Source: Silene noctiflora
Taxonomy: Eukaryota; Streptophyta; Magnoliopsida; Caryophyllales; Caryophyllaceae
NCBI GenBank assembly: GCA_009801015.1
Contig: VHZZ01013443.1
Coordinates: 1,162-27,382 of the forward strand
Direction: 5' to 3'
Length of the DNA stretch: 26,221 nucleotides
A program made the position numbers and the translations under genes. Shown here in pieces: positions 10,801-19,800 of the stretch. How positions within the stretch are numbered: position 1 is the first letter of the stretch; the number at the start of each line of letters is the position of its first letter. The notes beneath the pieces are model-generated. The model made no database searches. It was not told the DNA's origin and was given only the letters and a program-made list of their open reading frames with translations.

Positions 10801-13800
10801 TTTGAAGTTTCCAAAATTTTTTTTCTATTGCTGCTTGCAAATATTCTTGAGTTCCGTTTTTATTGGTGAACTCTTCTTACCATGTTGTGTACTATGGCAT
10901 CTGGATGGTTAACAGTATAAGAAGCGCAGGTTGCTATTTGGCGCGATCCCATGAGGAAAAGATTAGTAGTTGCGTTTAGAGGCACTGAACAAGTAGGTTT
11001 TAAAGCAGTTCATGATCAAGTACAGTTATAGCTTTCGTAAGGTATTCTGATCATTTGGCCTTTCAGGCGAGATGGAAGGACCTGATTACTGATTTAATGC
11101 TAGCTCCGACAGGGTAATTTTTTTATATAGAAGACGTAATTTTCACTTACCATCTTGGATTGTTGTGGGTGTGGTAGACGGTTTACGCGTGCTTGTAGTT
11201 CTCCAACTTTGGTCTTCCCATTTGGGGGATTAATACTTTCAATATGTTACTATGGTGGTTTTCATTTTCTGTGAATGAACATGTGGAGTGATGCTTTTAA
11301 CAACAAATTCTTGTGTTAGGAAGTCTAGGATAGTGTGAGATCTTTCATATATGATTATTGTTTTTTTTTAAGAACTAGTTTCACTCATGTTTAACACTCC
11401 CTACTTTTCATTCAATATGCCATTTTTGGCACAAAGTCTTTGAAGCGATAAAAAGGAGGAAAGGGATTAGAGATATTTCAGTCATTTTAACTTTCATAAT
11501 TGGGCCAGTTTTAGAGACAAGTGGATAAAGTTGATAGCATTTTTGTAAAATAAAAAGTGCATGAGGATAGATGTATAATTTTACTACAAAAAGGTTATTA
11601 ATTTTTAGAAATGGGGCTAAACGAGAGAAAAGAGCGAGAATGGAAAATTGGGCTAAATGAGAGAAAAGAGCGAAAACAGAAAATGAGGCTTATTGAGCGA
11701 AAAAAAGAGTATGGTATTCTTGGTAGCATTCACCTCATAAATGCTATGTCTTGCGCCATTTAATACAATAACTTAGGAGACTTGTTGAACTTGATACGGA
11801 GTATGTCACACTCACACTGGCTTATTATGGGTTCCCGGTCATTGTAGGGTATTTAGACCATTTTTCTGCTTTAATGGAGGAGTTACCGAGGAATGGGAGT
11901 TACTTTGTAATGGTTCAAGGATCTCTCCATTTTCAATGGAGCAAAATGATTCACTAGTCTTTGGCTTGGTAATATGATGATGTGTTGAAGTATGAGACTT
12001 TTATTGTGTTCTAGAATGGTTTAGAAGTTTCCGGAATGTTCTAGAAGTATTCGGAATATTTTAGAATAGTGTAGAAACAACTAGAGGAATCTAGAAGAGT
12101 CTAGAAGAGTCATGTATGTTCTACATTTATGTAGAACAACCTAGAACCTTCTAGACTTGTATTAGTGGTAGAGAACTCTAGAGAGTTATATGTCTAGGTC
12201 GTTCTAGAATGTCCCATTCTAGAGTGTTCTTAGGATGTAGGAGAATAAGGAGGAGCTCTATAAATAAAGGACCTCCCCTCCCATTTCTATGTACCCAAGC
12301 GTATCCAAAAAAATTCACAAACAAATTAATAAACAAACAAATTCCTCCAAAAAAAAATAAAAATAAAAAAATAAATTCACAAACAATAAACAAACAAATT
12401 CCCCTAACTAAACTCCAACTAATCAACCTTCAACTAATCAAACTAACTAACAACTAATCTCTACTCTACTTCCTATACTCCCCCATACACCAACAAGTGG
12501 TATCAGAGCTCTAAAAATCTTAAGGGCTATAAACTAAAACTATGGCTTCCGCAACAAACACTCTATTGCCCGCCCCTCTAGATTTCTTTGGAGAAAATTA
12601 CGACCATTGGTGCATTAAACTGAAGCTCTTCTTCAGAGCAAATGCACTATGGGAGATAGTGGAAAATGGTCCCCAAAAACAACAAGAAGGTGTTCCAACC
12701 ACCGAAGCAACCTTAAAGAAAATAAATGAGGATGAAATAAATGACGCCAAAGCCTTGTGTTTCATCTTTAATACCGTTTCGGAGANCATTTTTCCAAAAA
12801 TTATGTGGGCTTCTACCGCAAAAGAAGCATGGGATTTACTCCAAAAAGAATTCTATGNTAATGAAAGGATAAGGGCAATACGCCTCAATACCTTAAGAAA
12901 AGATTTCGAAAATTTGAAAATGGGGGAGAATGAAGACATAAAAACCTACACTTGGAGANTAATGGAGATAGTTAACCAAATGAAAATATATGGTGAAGAT
13001 GTTGCCGATACAAGGATTGTGCAGAAAATTCTCGTAACTTTGACAAAAAAAATCGACATGATTATCATTGTTATTAAAGAGTCAAGGGATCTATCGAAGC
13101 TCACCGTGACAGAGTTAGTTGGATCCTTACTCACCCATGATTAGAAGTTCAAGACTCAAGAATCTTCCGAGGATGCACCTTCTTTCCAGGATGCAATCCG
13201 TGGAATTGGGAAGAAAAGAAGGTTGAAAAAAATGTGACCTTAATCCATGATCATCCCCAGCATCCACAAGGTGAAGGTGAAGGTAATGCTGACACTACCA
13301 ACAATGATCTTCCATCAACTCCTAATGCACATTCTCCATCCTTCAATGACAATTCAAAGAATGATACAAGAGTAAGAGGTAAGAAAAATCTCTCTGAAAT
13401 TTATGAAGAATGTACCGCTATTCATTTGGATGCAGAAGAGTGGGAGAGGTGCTACTTCACTTTTGAGGAGCCAAAAGATTTTGATGAGGCTTTCAAACAC
13501 TAGGAGTGACAAGAAGCTATGGAGACGGAAATAAACATGAAAAGAAGAACAACACTTGGGAGTTGGTTGACAAGCCAAGAGAAGGTAATTGGCATAAAAT
13601 GGGTCTATAAAATAAAGTTAAAACCTAACAATTCCATCAACAAGCACAAAGCAAGAATAGTCGGCAAAGGATATTCCCAACAAGCTGGAATAGACTATGG
13701 AGATACATTTGCTCCAGTTGTTCCTCATGCTACCGGCTCGAGGAGGAGGAGGAGATGTACTTTGGGCAACCCCCGAGTTTGGCGATACAAGAGAAAGAAG

Positions 13801-16800
13801 AAAAAGAAGTGTAATGTTCGAGATCCTCAGATGCAAGTCCGGAGTTACACCAAAAGTCTCGAGGAGGAGTGTTGAAGTATGAGACTTTTAGTGTGTTCTA
13901 GAATGGTTTAGAAGTTTCCGGAATGTTCTAGAAGTATCCGGAATATTCTAGAATAGTGTAGAAACAACTAGAGGAGTCTAGAAGAGTCATGTATGTTCTA
14001 CATAAATGTAGAACAACCTAGAACCTTCTAGACGTGTATTAGTGGTAGAGAACTCTAGAGAGTTATATGTCTAGGTCGTTCTAGAATGTCCCATTCTAGA
14101 GTGTTCTTAGGATGTAGGAGAATGAGGAGGAGCTCTATAAATAAAGGACCTCCCCTTCCATTTCTATGTACCCAAGCGTATCCAAAAAAAGTCACATAAC
14201 AAATTAATAAACAAACAAATTCCTCAAAAAAAAAAAAATTCACAATCAAATTAATAAACAAACAAATTCCCTCGATTAAACTCCAACTAATCAACATTCA
14301 ACTAATCAAACTAACTAACAACTAATCTCCACTCTACTTCCTATACTCCCCCATACACCAACATGATGCAATAGAGCAAAATCATGTACTCCCTCCCGTT
14401 TTCTGGATTCATATCACATTCCTTTTTTAGCTCGTTCACTGGATTCATACAATTCTTGAAATGGCAAAAATAAACCACAAAATTACTAATATAACCCCCA
14501 TTATATTAACAACCCCTCCTTATACTCCCCACCTCCATTGCCCCTCCCTCGACTCCTCCAATCTAGTCCATCACAACTAGACCTCGCAAATGAGTCAATA
14601 GGCTCAAATCTGAGTCGGGTTGGGTCGGGTCGAGTGTCTATTCAATTTCCGATGTAGTGTTTGGGTTGTGTCTTTTTCGATTAGTGATTATACACTTTAG
14701 TTAGTAATAATTTAACTAACAAAGTATGTTGCAAAATTTCTTATATTATGGAGTGGTATAAACAGTGGACCATTTATTTTGATGTTCGAGTATCACTTAA
14801 AAGAAGTTGTTTCCGGTTACTTCGGATCATTTCGGATAAGGCAAATTTCAATTATGGGCTGGATGGTTTTGGATGGGGTCAGCATTGGGTCAATTAAGAC
14901 TCGGGTTGGGTATTTGCCTTATCAAGTCTAAGTTTCGGGTCATATTAGGGTTATGAACTTGCATGTCACTTTCAGTCTCTTCGGCCTTATTGGGTCGGGT
15001 TAGCTTTGCCAGGTGTAACCACAACCCATCATCACCATATTACGCCATCATCATTCTATGACCACCACACGTCAGACCACACCACTACCATGTCGACCCA
15101 AGACCTTCCCCTAACCACTAACTCCTGACCACCACCGCAACCTCCCAACCATCACGAATACCCCACCATCACTTTCACCTTAGGAACCACCATCAGACCG
15201 CGACCACATCCACTTCCCCCATAAAACCGCCTCAACTCCATGACGCTAATCTCCTCGCTTGATCTCCACCATGTCATCGTCCACGTGAAACCCAGCCCCA
15301 AACTCGGAAAACCTAACCCTCAACCACGAAAACCCTATGGTTTCTGTGGATGGGGGAGGAGGTTTCATGCGTGGGAAGCTGTTTTCAACTTTTCGTGGAT
15401 GGGGCTTGGAGGTGGTTCGAGGGTGGGCAAGGGCTTTTGGTGAGGGAGGGTTGAGGGAGTCAGTGTTTGGGATCTCAGCATACCATCAGAGCATACCATC
15501 AGATCAGTGCTGGGGTGGCGGCGGTGGTCGAGGGGGCGGTACGTGATGAGGTTGCGACGGCAGGTGATGACGATGGGGTGGTTGCAGTGAGAAGATGGAG
15601 GAAGATTAGGGGGTAAGAGCATCCACATTGAAGAGGAAGGATCATCCTCTTAGCCCTCTCTCTCCTTTAAGAGGATGTCCTCTTCAATGTGGAACTAATG
15701 TTACATGTCCTCTTTGAAGGAGGAAGAGGAACACTTCCTCGATGTGCAACATAGGCCCTTGTGCCCACTAGTCACCCATCATTTGCTATGTGGATTATAA
15801 TCTGTTTCTTTTTTATTTTTTGGTTACCAAAATTTTGTGAGAGGAGGGATAAGAGGATCCTCTTTGATGTTGAAGTTTTTTCAGAAGAGTAAAAAAGAGA
15901 GGATGGAGATAGTGGAATATGGGTGAAAGTGAGGTGTCAAAATTAGAGAAGGAAAGAGAAGTAGGAGGAGAAAATCATCCACTTGGATGTGGATGCTCTA
16001 AGAGAAGCAGTGAAAAGAGGAAGAGTCATGAGGGGTAAAACAGTCAAAGCACACTATTACTTACTTTCCTTAAAATTTGTGCCAAATTTACAGGGTATGA
16101 AACCAAAGAATGGGAGGAAGTACTAAACTGTCTGCGCGCTTAGATTTTGAAGCAGCAGACAATCGCTAAATTTCTTAATGCACCTTTTTTGCTTGGTCAT
16201 CTAGAAATAGTCATTCCGCGTTTGAACACAAAAATCTGCGTACATACGAATCCCTTATACCTCACTGTAGACAGGAGCATTTTGTGGCAATTGTGGTAAA
16301 TCTTATTGTAATGAATTGGTGATATGATCATGAGAGCTGCAAGAAACTGCCCAAAAATTGACTATCCTAGTGTCCTGTAAATATTAATTACTATTATCAC
16401 CCACAATCCATCCCCTGCTTCTTTTCTCCAGTTTTCAAGATTATGCTGAAATAACTTAATGCTCTTCTAGGCTAAACCCTGAGAGGATTGGCGGTGACTT
16501 CAAGCAAGAAGTTCAAGTAAGTCTCTTCTTGAATTTTATTGTAGGTTTAACTCTTAAGCATTTTAATTATTTGCTGCTATAATTAGGTATTGAATGATTG
16601 TTTCAGGTTCATAGTGGTTTTCTGAGCGCCTACGATTCAGTGAGGACACGAATTATGTCTCTCCTCAAGAAAGCTGCTGGGTTTGTGTAAGTTGTTTATC
16701 CTCAAATTCAAATGAGGCAAATCATCACAGTTAGGGATTGTAGTTTTTTTATCCATGTACTCCATAATTTTGTTAGCTTACTATTTCTTATCAAGAAATT

Positions 16801-19800
16801 TGGATTGGGTTTATGACAGCTCATTCCTCCTGCCTTTAAACTAAGATTGATGTTGGGAACGCTAGGCGCAGTTCACGTTTTCTGAAGCAAAAATGTGAGA
16901 TTAGTCATTTGCTTAACTAGTCCATTTGTTTTGATGTGCTACAGAGCTGATGCTGATGCTGGATCACCATCTAACTGGCATGTTTATTGCACTGGTCATA
17001 GTCTTGGTGGTGCATTAGCAACTCTGCTTGCTTTGGAGCTTTCTTCAACACAATTAGCAAAGTGAGCTGTTTTTTTCTTGAACTGAGTCTTATTATTATG
17101 GATATTGAAGCTGTTACGAGGTGGTTGCTTCTTTGAGGACATGTGTCAGAGCGTAATTAAGTCAGCCGATGTAACAGAGTGCACACAAATTGGTTATTTG
17201 GTTGATCAGAGCTTTTCCTTTTACTAATGAACCATGGGTTATTTGGTTGATCAGGGGTTTACTTAAATATACACAGATTTCATTTAGTTAAACTTTGATT
17301 ATCAATTATTGAATGTTAATGGACTACTAGGGTCTCTTGGTTTAATTAGATCGTGTTGCTGATTGCTGAATGCTGATTTTTGTAAAGTCTATAATAGAGA
17401 TTATACTTGGGCAATTGAGTATCTTTTGAAAATGTTTTGGTGCTCTTCACATATCATACCTTCAATAGACGCAGGAGGCTATATAATTCTTTTTGGGTGA
17501 ATAGATAGATATTCTTGTTGCTATATCTCCTTTTGAACTATGGAAGTTTGGTGATGACCTCTGCTGGATGTGTGGAAAGCCTAATTGAAACTGTTATTTA
17601 ACAAATATTCTCTTGCTCTAGGAGTGGGGCTATATCAGTTACCATGTATAACTTTGGATCTCCGAGAGTTGGAAACAAGAGATTCGCCGAAGTTTACAAT
17701 CAGGTAATCCTTCTCTTTTCCTGCAGGCATCTGGTATGATTAATTCCTTCTATACCTCAACTTATTAGCAGTCCACTATAGTTATATTGTGAGGAAGCCA
17801 CATTTTGTTAAACGGTTACCTTGAACAATGACTTGTTGACATGTAGTGGGTATGGGTTCAGGAATGTGAGAGTATGTGACGGGTCTGGTTTTGAATCCCT
17901 TGCTTTTATTTGTTGTCATGGTGTGAAAACCCTACTGTTGTTCTCACTGTTGTTATGTGTTCTATATCCTTTGCTGTTGGGAATCTCATTCTGCTGGTCT
18001 TCTCTTTGACTACGTTCATTGACAGTTATACGTGGGTTCTTTATTCTGATATAATTATGTAAACTTCGATCAAGGGCTTGACACACAATTTTTTTTCTCC
18101 CTATTTTGTCATTTTTTCTTCTTTCTTGGACTACTTTTTTCCTGTGTTGATGTGTAGTCCATGATTTAGTATTTACTACATTTCTTCTGTAAATGTCTGT
18201 AGAGTCAAATCATGGCACCAAGTTGTAGATGACTGATTGAGTTTGAGAGTATGTTGAAGCTAGTATCATTTTGACGCTTCACTTTGACTGTGTATTGTGT
18301 TCCCTAAACGCCAGCATTGGTACAAGAAGGGACACTTCCACATCCACACTTCGTTTTTGGCTGAAAACATGAAACTTTTCACTATATAGGCGTGCCGATA
18401 CTCCAACGCATGCCACTTCTGACACTTGTAGCCGCGTCAGATTAACATAAGCTTATGCTACGTGTTATGTGCTACTTTCAGTCTTTTGCATTGTAACTTA
18501 AGCACGGTGCGCTAGTTATTCAGCGACAGGCTCATATTCTTATGTTTTAATAATCTTCTCTCCCTTCCAGATGAAGGGCTTTGTTTGAAAGAGTCAGTCT
18601 TCGTTTGTTCGTAGCTGCTGGTTTTAAATCCTCTTTTTCTCACTCCACTAGGGACTGCCTTTGCCTTTGCCAGTTGTTCTCATGTTTTTATGAGATTGAA
18701 TTCTGTCTGCTTGCTTCAGGCTGATTTGTTTGACAATGTTGCGTATATGTATCATGCTAGAAAGTGAAAGATAGCTGGAGGGTTGTCAACCACCGCGATA
18801 TCATACCAACAGTTCCTCGCTTAATGGGTTATTCCCATGTAGCTCAACCTATTTTTCTCACCGCAGGAGGCAGGAAGAATACCGTAGTAAGTTCTTTACT
18901 AAAACATTTGTTTTGACCTATATTTGTGAGTTGGTACCGAAGAAGAATTCCTTTCGAGCATCTTTTGAATGCTATTGACTTTGACTCCATGAGATCATGA
19001 TCGAGAAGGAGTCTTTGTATCTAAGCATCATCTTTTGGCTGTGTTTTCCCATAAATGAGAAGTGATCCTACATTTCTACTTATCCAAAAACTAAATGTGA
19101 AATTATCATTGGAAACTGTTGGGCTCTCTACTCCAGACACGTTAACTTCTTTTTTTGATATGAATATATGATTGCTCATGAATATAATGAAACATTTCAG
19201 GAGAGTGTGAATCTCTCTGAAGATGGCTATCAAGGAGATCTGATTGGAGAAGCAACGCCTGATGTTTTAGTCAGTGAATTTGTATGTGGCTAATCTCATG
19301 ATAAATTGCCTTAAAATTATTGATCTGTTCCTTTTTTGTTTTTTATGCGTCTTTGCATCACTTATTCATGTAAATCCTTGTTTAGTTACTATGTTGTCTT
19401 TTCTAGCGTTCCTTTATATATGTAGAACGTTGACCTATTTCACATATTTCTACGAGATTAGTGAGTGATATTTGTTTCTATGAAATCACGAAAGGTTACA
19501 TGAGACAGACTAACATGTTAGGTTAACTCCTCTATGAGAAAATTTGATGCTTTGTTGTTTGCATGTTTGTGGCGTGAGATTGGTGTCAGTATCTAGTGGA
19601 GTTTGTTGATAACTTTACAACGAGAGTTTACCTAATTACCTAAGATAGTATATAAAACATTTATTCCTTATTTATGTGTACTCATAAGTCATAAACTCAC
19701 AATTATAAACATTTTCTATTTTTCATTTATAGCTAACACTACAAAGTACACAACTACACCATAAAATAACTCTAATGGATCCTAACCATGAGATTGGACG

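Larger units (their letters stand above)
11983..14363 (+). mobile_element. Copia-type LTR retrotransposon, internally deleted
   Basis: It has two LTRs, a 5-bp target duplication TGATG (11978-11982 and 14364-14368), an initiator-Met tRNA primer site and a purine tract. The internal region is only 1374 bp: a gag frame, then a fragment joining the end of the integrase region to the first part of reverse transcriptase. The zinc knuckle, protease, integrase core and most of RT-RNase H are missing, so the copy cannot move on its own. It lies in intron 10 in the same direction as the lipase gene. Confidence 0.92.
14389..16120. mobile_element. Long Stowaway-like element hosting two other insertions
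   Basis: CTCCCTCCC (14389) and GGGAGGAAG (ends 16120) are flanked by TA on both sides (14387-14388 and 16121-16122). The first 25 or so bases of each end are reverse complements with several mismatches (TTCTGGATTCATA against TATGAAACCAAAGAA). The left arm is C-rich and the right arm G-rich. Without the nested hAT element and Harbinger MITE it is about 0.9 kb. It contains no transposase frame; ORFs in 15240-15628 are by-products of the skewed arms. Confidence 0.6.

Noticed and set aside
12178..12457. 82-codon frames on both strands in the 5' LTR
   Set aside because: They lie inside LTR sequence (a similar minus-strand frame is in the 3' LTR at 14055-14297) and reflect low-complexity A-rich sequence.
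15240..15628. Overlapping ORFs on both strands rich in Gly, Trp, Pro and His
   Set aside because: They come from the G-rich and C-rich arms of the Stowaway-like element; no domain and no splice context.
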